Positions 1 through 7,827 of a stretch of 40,837 nt of DNA are shown piece by piece (position 1 is the first letter of the stretch; each line of letters begins with the position of its first letter). The notes below the pieces were generated by a model, which did no database searches, was not told the origin of the DNA, and worked only from the letters and a program-made list of their open reading frames with translations. Where the stretch lies: the IMG/VR virus record IMGVR_UViG_3300042463_001585, positions 1 to 40,837 of that record; one strand, 5' to 3'. The position numbers and the translations under genes are program-made. This DNA comes from a virus.

Positions 1-421
1 CTTCCATAAACATTTCAAGAGCTTCTTCGTCGATTTCTGGAGTTTCTTCTAGATCTGCGTCTTTAATTTCATCAGCTTCTTCTTCGAACATATAGTTTTC
101 AAATTGAGGAACATGACTTTCTTTTACAATCTTAACTCCCATTGTAGGAATTGCAGTTAAAGGTTCTTCTGTTTTAATTTTAGCAGTACGACTAGGTACA
201 TCGCTATTAAATGCTTTCCAATAACCATCATAATTGTGGTTTTTTCCGCCATTTTCAAAGTTAGCATCTCTTTGTGCAACATTTGTCCAATTTTGTAAAG
301 ACTTTCTTTTAGATTTATCAAATGACTCAGTTTCACTAGGTCCACCAAATGATGGAGCTTTCATGTCCATGAATCTCTTAAAGTCTTTAACATCGTTACT
401 TTTTAGGTTAAAAATATCCAT
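1..421 (-). CDS. Hypothetical protein, 3' end beyond the window
   Basis: An open frame runs from an ATG at 421 to the window edge with no stop in 140 codons, so the C-terminus is missing. I do not recognise the family. The N-terminal half is basic and aromatic. The last 40 visible residues are very acidic, with runs of Glu and Asp. Residues 10-20 (DVKDFKRFMDM) have the F-x-x-F spacing seen in the capsid-targeting-like tags elsewhere in this window, but no clear x-N-E cleavage site follows. It lies 21 bases downstream of the tail tube gene on the same strand and has no promoter box of its own, so it is probably expressed with gp19. A structural or assembly role is only suggested by position. 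Confidence 0.8.
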   Translation of the reverse strand, partial: MDIFNLKSNDVKDFKRFMDMKAPSFGGPSETESFDKSKRKSLQNWTNVAQRDANFENGGKNHNYDGYWKAFNSDVPSRTAKIKTEEPLTAIPTMGVKIVKESHVPQFENYMFEEEADEIKDADLEETPEIDEEALEMFME

Positions 422-442
422 TTTAAAGTGGTTTTTAAATTT

Positions 443-1033
443 TTAGAATTGTCCGTTTCTTACTTCAGTATAACTATCAGCAATAAAGCTAAAAGTCGCA
501 TTATAAATTGAATCTGAAGTATAATCCAATTTCATATCTTCAACCAAATTAGTATCTCCATAAACAAATACTGGAGAGAAATTAAATTCTCTATAAACGT
601 CACCTGCACGGTTGTGTACTCCAACATAAACTCCGGCTCCGTTTGGTGCATAGTCTTTCTTAAGACCTTGTCTACCAGTCAATGGATCGTATACTAGGTT
701 TGCCCAAGCTCTAAATAAGTTGTAAACATACATCTCATTAGCATTGTTTAAGTTGACTTCAAAATCAATTGTAAACTTAGCACCAGTTTCTTTAGGTTTT
801 GCACCTGCAAAATATCTCTTAGAGAATCTGTAGCTTTGGTCGACTGTTCCACCAGTACCAGCTTGTTCTGGAAGTCCAGTAATCTTTTTTACGTGTTCAA
901 CTAATAACTCATTAATAGCTGTATTATTGATACTAGAAGGCGGCGTAATAATTACCGTAAACTGGTTAAGGTATAACGGTTCAAATAATTGCTGGCCTAC
1001 TTTTGAATTTTTAAAATGTGGTAACCCTGCCAT
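443..1033 (-). CDS. 19: Tail tube protein, T4 gp19-like
   Basis: This 196-residue protein resembles the T4 gp19 tail tube family (T4 gp19 is 163 residues). Hexameric rings of this protein stack to form the inner tube of the contractile tail. Visible family features are the N-terminal entry into the first beta strand (FEPLYLNQFTVIITPP), the glycine-rich loop after GLPEQAG, the F-x-I-D-F-E strand, the W-A-N-L-V-Y-D-P-x-T-G-R segment after the central helix, and the C-terminal beta strand ending in F-S-F-I-A-D. An ATAAATAA late-type promoter box sits 19 bases before the ATG. A related tail-tube-initiator protein (gp48/gp54 type) is possible, but the simple single-domain size favours gp19. Confidence 0.88.
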   Translation of the reverse strand: MAGLPHFKNSKVGQQLFEPLYLNQFTVIITPPSSINNTAINELLVEHVKKITGLPEQAGTGGTVDQSYRFSKRYFAGAKPKETGAKFTIDFEVNLNNANEMYVYNLFRAWANLVYDPLTGRQGLKKDYAPNGAGVYVGVHNRAGDVYREFNFSPVFVYGDTNLVEDMKLDYTSDSIYNATFSFIADSYTEVRNGQF

Positions 1034-1052
1034 TTATGTTGGACTTTTTTGT

Positions 1053-1060
1053 TTATTTAT
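1053..1060 (-). promoter_or_regulatory. Late-type promoter box ATAAATAA before gp19
   Basis: The minus strand reads ATAAATAA, 19 bases before the gp19 ATG at 1033. The T4 late promoter is TATAAATA. The same box at nearly the same distance occurs before several other genes here, which is the main evidence. Confidence 0.6.
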
Positions 1061-1068
1061 TCGCTAGA

Positions 1069-2247
1069 TTATGATATATCTCTACGCTCTGTTTCCTCCC
1101 ATTTAGAAATGAGTTCCTTAAAGCGTTTTTCCTTTTCTTCTGGAGTTAGAGCTGCATTTCTTTCATCAAATTCAAATGCATTAATTTGAGCCTTAAGTTG
1201 TTTTGCACTAATTTCACTATATGCCTTAGGCTCCTCCTTTTCAGGCATAGTTTCATTTCCAATAAGCGTCAATTCCAAGGTAGGAACGACTGCAACAATT
1301 AGATTTCCAGGATAAGATGGATTATCGCTATTAAAATCTTCAAGCTTCATATCGTAACTTGCACCAAAAATCTTAGTTAATCCATTTGATGCAGGTGTAA
1401 TTGTAATAGTAAACTTATCAGAATTTGATATTTTATCATCTCCTAAATCTTTAAGCATGTTATTTGACATTAAGTATCTAAAGCTAAATGTCTTAGTTCC
1501 TTTACCCTCTTCAATCATTCGAAGTTTAGACGTTTTAATTGTAACGTAATAATTACAGCAGTCTTCTTCAGATGATTCTTCGATAGTGCACTCTTTTTCA
1601 ACTTCTTCCAGTGTTTTAAACGGTCCGGCTACAAGTTTAACCTTTCCTTTATCTTCAAGATCAGTTCCAACTAGAGACTGTACCTGTTCAGCTTCTTTTC
1701 CTATTTCAACTTCAACTGAGTGTACAACCTTTTTTTCATCTTCCATTGTTAAACAATAAAAAAACGTTGCCATTCCTGGAGGTAGAAGTTTCTTTTCTTC
1801 TGGTTCGCCTAATAGTTTTTGGGGTTCAGGTCCAGTCAATAACCTTTGACCAGGATCCTCTTGTTTTGCGTACTGTGCAGCATTATATGGAACTGGCAAA
1901 CCTGGTTTTTGTGTAGTTGCAAGTTCACGACTTCCTTGAACAGCCGGTAAGTTTGATCCACCTGCCGGAAGCTCCAATGCTTCATTTTTGGTAGAAGTTT
2001 CTGCCTTTTTAGCATTAACTTTTTCGCAAACATGTTTATGAATTTCTAATAGTAATTCACGAATCTTTTCTGCACTTGTATACTTAACATAGGTTGAAGT
2101 ACCTTCAGCTTTAACATAATCCAAATCTGGATATAAAGTCATGCTATGCAGAACGGTCTTTTGATCATTCTGATTCCATTTTGGCTCACAGTCTTTGATT
2201 TGCCACTTAAGTTCATGACTTTGGAAAATTTCGCAAATTACGCTCAT
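1069..2247 (-). CDS. Hypothetical protein in the tail gene block
   Basis: This 392-residue protein belongs to no family I recognise. It has an N-terminal globular segment of about 80 residues, a proline/glutamate-rich linker (about residues 85-150), a beta-rich middle segment containing a vicinal Cys pair (E-D-C-C-N, near 230), and a beta-rich stretch ending near residue 335. A charged helical tail rich in Lys and Glu follows. It starts with ATG at 2247, four bases after the stop of the preceding gene, and ends 35 bases before gp19, so it is probably part of the same late transcription unit. A tail-associated structural or chaperone role is plausible from position only. Confidence 0.8.
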   Translation of the reverse strand: MSVICEIFQSHELKWQIKDCEPKWNQNDQKTVLHSMTLYPDLDYVKAEGTSTYVKYTSAEKIRELLLEIHKHVCEKVNAKKAETSTKNEALELPAGGSNLPAVQGSRELATTQKPGLPVPYNAAQYAKQEDPGQRLLTGPEPQKLLGEPEEKKLLPPGMATFFYCLTMEDEKKVVHSVEVEIGKEAEQVQSLVGTDLEDKGKVKLVAGPFKTLEEVEKECTIEESSEEDCCNYYVTIKTSKLRMIEEGKGTKTFSFRYLMSNNMLKDLGDDKISNSDKFTITITPASNGLTKIFGASYDMKLEDFNSDNPSYPGNLIVAVVPTLELTLIGNETMPEKEEPKAYSEISAKQLKAQINAFEFDERNAALTPEEKEKRFKELISKWEETERRDIS

Positions 2248-2251
2248 TTAA

Positions 2252-2731
2252 TTATGCTTGTGGTTTTTCTCCTCTAAAGGCCTTACCTTTATTAGAATCT
2301 TTTCTTTCTGGATCAACTGGCTTGTAGTTTGCCCAGATTTCATTGTATATTCTGCAGCTTGCGCCCATGAAATTGATAATTCCAACAAATTTCTTACGAT
2401 CATCGCCAGTCATTCTAGAAACTTTCTTTCCAATACGACGAGCATCATCAAGATCTAATTCTTCTTCATCATCTTTTCCAACTAATTCTTTAAGAGAATT
2501 TCTGGATTTTTCATTGATTGCAATAAAAGACTCGAATGTCATTGATTCAGTTGGAGTATCAGACTCATGGTCTGAAACATACGAATCAAAACGATCAACT
2601 TCATCACCAGTCATTAAACCAGTTGCATACGTTACAAATCTTTCATAAAGATCTGCACGGTCTTGCATTGGAATTCCGGCTTTGTCCATATACTGGACTA
2701 TGCTGCGAGGTACGCTTAATGTAATCCTCAT
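2252..2731 (-). CDS. Hypothetical acidic helical protein
   Basis: A 159-residue protein, unrecognised. It looks mostly helical, with an acidic middle (D-D-E-E-E-L-D-L-D-D, near residue 90) followed by a basic helix (A-R-R-I-G-K-K). Its N-terminus (M-R-I-T-L-S-V-P-R-S-I) reads like a short beta strand. It sits four bases upstream of the 392-residue gene and 11 bases downstream of the repeat protein gene, so co-transcription is likely. No signal peptide, membrane segment or catalytic motif is visible. Confidence 0.8.
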   Translation of the reverse strand: MRITLSVPRSIVQYMDKAGIPMQDRADLYERFVTYATGLMTGDEVDRFDSYVSDHESDTPTESMTFESFIAINEKSRNSLKELVGKDDEEELDLDDARRIGKKVSRMTGDDRKKFVGIINFMGASCRIYNEIWANYKPVDPERKDSNKGKAFRGEKPQA

Positions 2732-2742
2732 CGAGTTTTTAA

Positions 2743-3096
2743 TTATTTTTGTTTGTTAGCCATCTTAGGGTCAACTGACTTAGTGATAGCTTTTCCTTTG
2801 ATAACTAAATTACCGAAACTAGGATCTACTGACTTAGTGATAGCCTTTCCTTTAGGGTTTGTTTCAGCTAAGTTAGAATTAACTGACTTAGAGATTTTAG
2901 AACCTTTAGCAGCTTTAAGATCAGTCATTTTAGCGTCAACTGACTTTTTAACGCTAGAACCCTTAGGCATATCTAATTTAGCCATTTTAGGATCTACGCT
3001 TTTTCCTAATTTAGAACCTGTTGCAGGTAATACTGCCAAGTTTTGGTTAACTTTTTCAGTTAGGAACTCTGTGTAAGACAATACTGGGTTTGCCAT
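2743..3096 (-). CDS. Small basic repeat protein with a capsid-targeting-like N-terminus
   Basis: This 117-residue protein has two parts. Residues 1-26 contain SYTEFLTEK, which matches the T4 internal-protein targeting form (M-K-T-Y-Q-E-F-I-A-E) and offers a gp21-type cut after E14. Residues 27-117 are five tandem units of 18-19 residues built on KG-x-x-[IV]-x-KSV-[DN]. The protein is Lys/Ser-rich with no Cys and few aromatics after the tag. Prohead packaging with nucleic-acid or capsid contact is a reasonable guess by analogy with T4 internal proteins, but nothing in the sequence proves it. The ATG at 3096 lies just after the stop of a 25-codon ORF. A late-type box is about 155 bases upstream. 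Confidence 0.82.
   Translation of the reverse strand: MANPVLSYTEFLTEKVNQNLAVLPATGSKLGKSVDPKMAKLDMPKGSSVKKSVDAKMTDLKAAKGSKISKSVNSNLAETNPKGKAITKSVDPSFGNLVIKGKAITKSVDPKMANKQK
2746..3018 (-). repeat. Five tandem 18-residue repeats within the small repeat protein
   Basis: These are coding repeats, units of about 54 bases. Each unit reads K-G-x-x-[IVL]-x-K-S-V-[DN] plus a variable 8-9 residue spacer. The last two units share KGKAITKSVDP exactly and the first three are diverged. The spacing follows the protein unit, so this is a protein repeat and not a CRISPR array. Confidence 0.85.
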
Positions 3097-3097
3097 T

Positions 3098-3175
3098 TTA
3101 TTGTTTTCTTTTTTTAATTACTCGATCTTCTCTGGGCACTCCTGGTCTCTCCAATCTTTCAATATGAGTATTCAT
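3098..3175 (-). CDS. Possible 25-residue leader ORF
   Basis: ATG at 3175 to TAA at 3098-3100 encodes a highly charged 25-residue peptide beginning MNTHIERLERPGVPRE and ending KKRKQ. Its stop codon ends one base before the ATG (3096) of the repeat protein. It fills most of the roughly 155-base leader between the late-type box at 3253-3260 and that gene. The close spacing suggests translational coupling or a small phage gene. No homology is recognised and chance is possible. Confidence 0.4.
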   Translation of the reverse strand: MNTHIERLERPGVPREDRVIKKRKQ

Positions 3176-3252
3176 ATTAAAATAATATTAAGGCCGTCAG
3201 AGGTCTCAGATTAATTTCTTTTTATAATTACCTAATTAGACAATTATTTTAG

Positions 3253-3260
3253 TTATTTAT
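3253..3260 (-). promoter_or_regulatory. Late-type promoter box ATAAATAA, candidate for the 2252-3175 genes
   Basis: ATAAATAA on the minus strand lies about 19 bases downstream of the gp23 terminator hairpin. It would start a new transcript covering the 25-residue ORF and the repeat protein. The leader is much longer than for the other boxes, so the assignment is less certain. Confidence 0.5.
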
Positions 3261-3278
3261 CTGACCTCTTAAAATAAG

Positions 3279-3300
3279 AAAGCCCTCCGAAGAGGGCTTT
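3279..3300 (-). terminator. Rho-independent terminator after gp23
   Basis: The minus strand reads a nine-base stem (AAAGCCCTC / GAGGGCTTT) closed by a TTCG tetraloop and followed by TCTTATTTT. C(UUCG)G loops are exceptionally stable and common in T4 terminators. It lies 24 bases past the gp23 stop. Confidence 0.88.
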
Positions 3301-3324
3301 ACTTTAATATAACCTGGGTTAAGA

Positions 3325-4842
3325 TTATGCTAATTTAGCAAGAGAACCAGATGCCAATGAGAATTGAACATACTGAGTTCCAGGGTGCCATCCAGCTTCA
3401 ACCAAAGCATATCTTGACTTCATACCGATTTTCGGAGAGAAAGTACCCTCAGAAATAGTTTGAAGAGATTCTGCCATGATGTAAGGCATGAATTTAAGAC
3501 CTGGCTCTTCGTCAGCACCTTTACGACCAATTAATACAGTCGCATCGTCAAACTTCAAGTTAGGATCAACGTATACGTTAAGACCGTAAACTTTACCAGC
3601 AGGGTACAATGTACCAGCAGCAGAACCTAAATCGTTGTTGAAAGGAGCAATTGAGTAACCAGCAGCATCAGCCATAGCAGATGCAACTTTAGCACCAACT
3701 ACTGCGAAAGTACCAGCACCAAAACGTGCTCTGTGGTAGATCAAGTTAGCAGATTCTAACATCTTGCTAGCAAGTCTTCTTTGAGCAGTTGTTACGTTTT
3801 CGAAACCACCAGTATAAGTAGCAGCAGATAAGTCTAATGTAGCAGAATAACCTTCAGCTGTTGCAGCTGCAGCAGCGTGAGTTGTTGCTAAATTCTTAAC
3901 TTTAGAAACGATTTCTTTGTTGATTGTTTGAGCAAGCTCGTTAACAGCAACATTCTCTAACATAGAGATTGCGTCGAAATTCCAAACTCTGTTAAGATCT
4001 TGGATTTGCTCAACTGTTGCAGAGATAGAAACTTGAGAAGTTTTAGCCTCAACAAACTTAGTGAACATTTTAAGACCCATTTGACGGAATTTAGAAGTTT
4101 CACCAGCACCTCTATTCATAGATTGAGTGTACTCTTGACCATCTAAGAAAGGACCATACCAAGCAGAAGCTTCAGCTGTACCTGCAGGAGCTGCAGTTGA
4201 AGTGAAACCAGAGATATGATTTTCTAAAGCAGATACTAATTCTACTTCAGCTTCTGAAACAGCAATACCTGCAGCAACCGCTTGAGCAGCAACTGAAGTA
4301 GAAGCGTCTGTACCAGAAATAACTTTGTAGATGTATTTTGCATCTAGACGAGATACACCAACATAAGCAAACTCTCTGTCACCAGTGTTATCTGGAGTTG
4401 TATCAAGAGTTGCAGTTTTGATCAAATATGGTTCAAACTCACCAGTTACGTTACCACCTTGGTAAACATAATCTAAGTAAGGAAGGAAACCAACTGGAGA
4501 GTCCATAGGAACTACACCAACTAGGTCAAAACCAATAGTTTTTGCTGCTACTTGAATAGCAACTGGCAATAAACTTGGGAATTTATCACCTGAACCATTT
4601 GCACCAGTTGTTGGAGCTAATGGGTTACCGATTCCACTGATAGAACCTGGTTGTTGATAGAATAAACCTGGAGCAACAGCTGATTCGTTGATTGCACCTG
4701 CGTTTTCGAACATTGCGTGATAGTGGCAATAATCTACTAACCAAGGACGTGAATCTGCGTTTACACCATAGCTTTCTAAAACTGGAGCCCAAGTTGACTT
4801 AACAGAGGCATCGTTTAGTCTTTTAAATACTTTTGTAGACAT
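3325..4842 (-). CDS. 23: Major capsid protein precursor, T4 gp23-like
   Basis: This 505-residue protein corresponds to T4 gp23 (521 residues), the HK97-fold subunit of the head. Expected features are the N-terminal propeptide, a prohead protease site A-I-N-E|S at E53/S54, the Gly/Pro-rich mature N-arm that follows (P-G-S-I-S-G-I-G-N-P), and the conserved tail with G-x-K-S-R-Y. Cleavage would remove about 53 residues; T4 loses 65. It lies directly downstream of the gp21-gp22 gene, as in T4, with 17 bases between them, and is followed by a strong terminator. The mature N-arm sequence is repeated at the C-terminus of the protein at 17087-18709. Identification is firm. Confidence 0.95.
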   Translation of the reverse strand: MSTKVFKRLNDASVKSTWAPVLESYGVNADSRPWLVDYCHYHAMFENAGAINESAVAPGLFYQQPGSISGIGNPLAPTTGANGSGDKFPSLLPVAIQVAAKTIGFDLVGVVPMDSPVGFLPYLDYVYQGGNVTGEFEPYLIKTATLDTTPDNTGDREFAYVGVSRLDAKYIYKVISGTDASTSVAAQAVAAGIAVSEAEVELVSALENHISGFTSTAAPAGTAEASAWYGPFLDGQEYTQSMNRGAGETSKFRQMGLKMFTKFVEAKTSQVSISATVEQIQDLNRVWNFDAISMLENVAVNELAQTINKEIVSKVKNLATTHAAAAATAEGYSATLDLSAATYTGGFENVTTAQRRLASKMLESANLIYHRARFGAGTFAVVGAKVASAMADAAGYSIAPFNNDLGSAAGTLYPAGKVYGLNVYVDPNLKFDDATVLIGRKGADEEPGLKFMPYIMAESLQTISEGTFSPKIGMKSRYALVEAGWHPGTQYVQFSLASGSLAKLA

Positions 4843-4859
4843 TTTGTTTTAAAAATTTT

Positions 4860-6209
4860 TTAGTTGTTTGCTCTTCTTTTTAGAGCGTCGAGGTATGCAT
4901 TACCATAACCTCTTTGATGTTCCGCAACTTTCTCAATCGAGATAAAACCTTCTCTACCTTGGCTTTCGTTGATGTGTTGCGCTGTTTTATTTTGTTTTTC
5001 GAAATAAATTCTTTCATTAACTCCTCTTAAATCTCTGCTCTCCCAGAAGTTTTTAACTTGGTAAGGAGTGTTAAGAACAGTTAAAGAAGCTTGAGCTTCT
5101 AAACGGCTCTTTTCTGCAGGAGTCATGCTTTCAAAAACTTCTTTGAATTTAGCAGGCATGAACTTAATTAAGTTTGGAGTATTTTCTTGTTGTTTGTTAA
5201 GAACTGATTCAATGATTTGGATAACGTCTTCTTCTTTGAAGTAAACTGCACCTGAAAGAGCTTCAATAATAGCAGTTTTTTGAGTTTGATCTAAATTAAA
5301 GAATCTTGATTTATTATCTTCGTTAAGAAGTTTTAAGAATGGATATCTGCTTTCTAATACAGATTTAGCAGAGTTATCTTTGATATGCTTAACAATTGAG
5401 TTAACTGAACTTACAATATCAGAAACATTAGAACCTTCAGAAACTTGATAGTTTACAGACTCATCTAATTTTTCGATTTGGCTAAATGCAGAGGCAGTTT
5501 TAGTAGAAAGACCTACTTTACCTTCATTTAATTCAGTTGCAATATACTCAGAATATTTAATTCCTCTTTCAAGGTTTTCAGCAAGATAGTTAGCGTAACC
5601 AATAGAGTGCTTTAAGTTTTCAGCAACGTATTCAGTGTATCTGATACCTTGTTCTGATTTTTCAGCAACATACTCAGAATATTGAATTCCTTTATCAAGG
5701 TTTTCTGCTAAGTATTCTGTGTATTTAATATTTTTGTTTACGTTTTCAGCAATATGCTCAGAGTAATCAATTGCATTATTTAGGTTTTCTCCAACGTATT
5801 CAGCATAACCGATACCTTGTTCAACTTTTTCTGCAAGATAATCAGAATAATCAATTACTTTATTAACTTTCTCAGCAACATGCTCAGAATAATTAATTGA
5901 TTTGTTCATCATTCCAGAAAGGTAATTGTTATATTCAATTACTTTGCTAAGCTCGCTTGAAAGATAGTTAACATACTCAACTAATTGTTCATTAGTTGCA
6001 GGTGTTTGTTCTTCATCTTGTTCAGCATTTGGATCTTCAACCACTGGAGCATCAGCAGGTTGGTCGTCTTCGGTAACTGCGAAGTTATCAACCATTTTAT
6101 CTACACTTTCTTTAAGTGCGTCAAACTTGCCTTTAACAAGTTCAGAGTATTGGTTGAACGCTTCTTTCGTTACAAACTCATTAGTCATGTGTTTGTTATT
6201 ATTTTCCAT
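4860..6209 (-). CDS. 22: Internal-start product: scaffold protein alone, gp22-like
   Basis: An in-frame ATG at 6209 (residue 229 of the fusion) is preceded by ATAAATAA with a 19-base gap, the same arrangement as at gp19. It would yield a 449-residue scaffold starting MENNNKHMTNEF. The site falls exactly at the boundary between the protease domain and the scaffold, and T4 makes far more gp22 than gp21. That the internal promoter works is inferred. Confidence 0.55.
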   Translation of the reverse strand: MENNNKHMTNEFVTKEAFNQYSELVKGKFDALKESVDKMVDNFAVTEDDQPADAPVVEDPNAEQDEEQTPATNEQLVEYVNYLSSELSKVIEYNNYLSGMMNKSINYSEHVAEKVNKVIDYSDYLAEKVEQGIGYAEYVGENLNNAIDYSEHIAENVNKNIKYTEYLAENLDKGIQYSEYVAEKSEQGIRYTEYVAENLKHSIGYANYLAENLERGIKYSEYIATELNEGKVGLSTKTASAFSQIEKLDESVNYQVSEGSNVSDIVSSVNSIVKHIKDNSAKSVLESRYPFLKLLNEDNKSRFFNLDQTQKTAIIEALSGAVYFKEEDVIQIIESVLNKQQENTPNLIKFMPAKFKEVFESMTPAEKSRLEAQASLTVLNTPYQVKNFWESRDLRGVNERIYFEKQNKTAQHINESQGREGFISIEKVAEHQRGYGNAYLDALKRRANN

Positions 6210-6893
6210 AGTTTGTACTATCTCTTCATTATTTATCTTATAAACTTTGATTGATTCCTCGAGGTTTAAGCTTTCAGAAATATCAACCAATTTATTTACA
6301 ATTGACGTAGATTTAATATTTTCCAAAGATTCGAAAAGCATAGAGTAATTGCTTTGGAAGCTCTCGTTAACAGATCTTCTAAGAACAGCTTCACTGAAAC
6401 CAGGTTCAGCTACTAGATCGTATGTGAATATTCTTTGGATTTTTACTTTACCTTCATTCATTACCTGACCAGCGGCTCTTGAAGAAGTTGAAATTGTACA
6501 GCCTGACTCAACTAGAGTTTTTGCAATCTGGCCAGCGGGAGTGTTAAGCAGACGTACTTTAATTTTTACGTTATTAGAATTTTGATCGTACCATAATTTC
6601 TCAACTACGTGAGAAACGTTTTTAAGTGAAACGTCAAAATTTTGAGGGTGGTCTAGCTCACCAAATAATTGACCTCTTTCGATTTTCTCGTTTAGGTATT
6701 CTAGGTGAGGAAGATACTCTGCTTTTTCGTAGATACGGTTGTTGTTATTCTTTGTGTCAAATACTGCACAAACACCTTCCATAACGATATCACCATTATC
6801 TAGTTTTGCTGAGTTTAAACCTTCATTTACTCTTTCTATAATGAAGAGCATATCTGAGGTTTTTGTAATTTCGTTTACGCCTGTAAGGACCAC
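4860..6893 (-). CDS. 21-22: Prohead protease fused to scaffold protein, gp21-gp22
   Basis: The 677-residue product has an N-terminal domain like T4 gp21 (212 residues). G-E-L-D-H-P carries His82, I-S-T-S-S-R carries the serine nucleophile (Ser137 or 138), and Asp159 is a possible third catalytic residue. Residues 229-677 are a mostly helical scaffold with an acidic linker (272-300), then 14-residue repeats (308-458), then a C-terminal region. In T4 these are two genes. Many L/I/V-x-E sites (V-N-E at 24 and 177, L-N-E at 457, I-N-E near the end) suit self-cleavage. The start is a GTG at 6893, 18 bases after a late-type box; an ATG at 6854 is an alternative, since T4 gp21 begins near there. An internal promoter and ATG precede residue 229. 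Confidence 0.9.
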   Translation of the reverse strand: MVLTGVNEITKTSDMLFIIERVNEGLNSAKLDNGDIVMEGVCAVFDTKNNNNRIYEKAEYLPHLEYLNEKIERGQLFGELDHPQNFDVSLKNVSHVVEKLWYDQNSNNVKIKVRLLNTPAGQIAKTLVESGCTISTSSRAAGQVMNEGKVKIQRIFTYDLVAEPGFSEAVLRRSVNESFQSNYSMLFESLENIKSTSIVNKLVDISESLNLEESIKVYKINNEEIVQTMENNNKHMTNEFVTKEAFNQYSELVKGKFDALKESVDKMVDNFAVTEDDQPADAPVVEDPNAEQDEEQTPATNEQLVEYVNYLSSELSKVIEYNNYLSGMMNKSINYSEHVAEKVNKVIDYSDYLAEKVEQGIGYAEYVGENLNNAIDYSEHIAENVNKNIKYTEYLAENLDKGIQYSEYVAEKSEQGIRYTEYVAENLKHSIGYANYLAENLERGIKYSEYIATELNEGKVGLSTKTASAFSQIEKLDESVNYQVSEGSNVSDIVSSVNSIVKHIKDNSAKSVLESRYPFLKLLNEDNKSRFFNLDQTQKTAIIEALSGAVYFKEEDVIQIIESVLNKQQENTPNLIKFMPAKFKEVFESMTPAEKSRLEAQASLTVLNTPYQVKNFWESRDLRGVNERIYFEKQNKTAQHINESQGREGFISIEKVAEHQRGYGNAYLDALKRRANN
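5520..5972 (-). repeat. Ten-plus tandem 14-residue repeats in the scaffold
   Basis: Residues 308-458 of the fusion consist of ten full 14-residue units and one partial unit, consensus [ST]-E-Y-[VIL]-A-E-x-[LV]-x-x-x-I-x-Y, for example SEHVAEKVNKVIDY and TEYLAENLDKGIQY. Fourteen residues equal two heptads, so a long regular helix or coiled coil with a tyrosine ladder is expected. Units are diverged at DNA level. Confidence 0.9.
6229..6236 (-). promoter_or_regulatory. Internal late-type promoter box within gp21-gp22
   Basis: ATAAATAA on the minus strand lies inside the coding region of the fusion, 19 bases before the in-frame ATG at 6209. Box and spacing match those before gp19 and the 68-residue gene at 34781-34987. 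Confidence 0.55.
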
Positions 6894-6911
6894 GTTGCCT
6901 GATTTTTTTTA

Positions 6912-6919
6912 TTATTTAT
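6912..6919 (-). promoter_or_regulatory. Late-type promoter box before gp21-gp22
   Basis: The minus strand reads TATAAATAAT, which contains the full T4 late octamer TATAAATA as well as ATAAATAA. It is 18 bases before the GTG at 6893 and supports that start. Confidence 0.65.
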
Positions 6920-6963
6920 ATCATATCGATAGAAATAATTCGCAACAAGTGACAAGTTGACAC

Positions 6964-7827
6964 CTATTTAGTCTTATTTATTAGGCTTATTAGATCCAGC
7001 TTCTCAGAATCAGTTAGTTTATCGAAATTAGGAACCTTGGTGTGAATTTTAAAGATATAAGAACCTTTATTTTGTGTGCCAGTTGACATTCCTCTACCAG
7101 GAATAGTTATTCTAATGTCATTAAATGACTTAGCTTTGATTGACTTTATTTTAAAATTGGTTCCAGAAACTGAAGTAAAAATAAAATTTTCAATATTAAT
7201 TAGTTCATCGAGACTTACTTCTCGATTATCAATAATATTACCTGATACATCAAGAGAAACTCCAGCCGGTAATACAATATCCAATAAAACATACAAATTG
7301 CCAATAAATGCACGGTTAAACATGCTTCCACCTCCAAGTTTTCCATGATTTCCCATATTTTGAAAGGTTAATCTGGAAAAGGCCTTATTGCCATCGAATA
7401 TTAATTGGTGTTTAGTTGTATCTGGGTTAAGATCAACACTAAATCTAATCGGAGAAGATTCTCCCCTTTTTGTGTAAGTAACCTCAATAGTTTTTCCAAT
7501 TAACAAATCTTTAAGATCGATTTTTTGGTTAACAACAATGTCTAGATTAAGACCCCAGTTTTGAGTGAAAATATCTTCAGCCGCAAAGCCGCCAAACATG
7601 TCTCTAAGATCTTCAAACGTTGATCCAGCAGATCCGCCTCGATCGTAGTTTTTGCGTTTTTCCGCATCTCCTAATACACCATAAGCCTCAGCGATTTCCT
7701 TAAATTTGGATTCGCCGTCTGGATTTTTATCAGGGTGATATTTTACAACAAGCTTTCGGTAAGCCTTTTTAATATCTTCCTGACTGCATCCACGCTCTAC
7801 TTCTAGTATATTATAATAGTCTTTCAC
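6964..7827 (-). CDS. DnaJ/CbpA-type Hsp40 co-chaperone
   Basis: A 287-residue J-domain protein. Residues 1-65 form a J domain with the HPD motif at 31-33 that stimulates DnaK ATPase, followed by K-E-I-A-E-A-Y and Y-D-R-G-G. The cysteine-rich zinc finger and long Gly/Phe region of full DnaJ are absent, so it is of the CbpA (type II) kind. The remainder reads as a beta-rich DnaJ C-terminal substrate-binding domain, ending with the P-G-R-G-M segment and a last helix. No DnaK is in the window, so it would work with the host chaperone. It lies between the hub spike gene and gp21 in a late block, which suggests a role in folding virion proteins. Confidence 0.9.
   Translation of the reverse strand: MKDYYNILEVERGCSQEDIKKAYRKLVVKYHPDKNPDGESKFKEIAEAYGVLGDAEKRKNYDRGGSAGSTFEDLRDMFGGFAAEDIFTQNWGLNLDIVVNQKIDLKDLLIGKTIEVTYTKRGESSPIRFSVDLNPDTTKHQLIFDGNKAFSRLTFQNMGNHGKLGGGSMFNRAFIGNLYVLLDIVLPAGVSLDVSGNIIDNREVSLDELINIENFIFTSVSGTNFKIKSIKAKSFNDIRITIPGRGMSTGTQNKGSYIFKIHTKVPNFDKLTDSEKLDLISLINKTK

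Noticed and set aside
2746-3018. Regularly spaced repeats suggesting a CRISPR array
   Set aside because: The repeats follow the reading frame of a protein and vary at third positions; there are no constant direct repeats with unique spacers.
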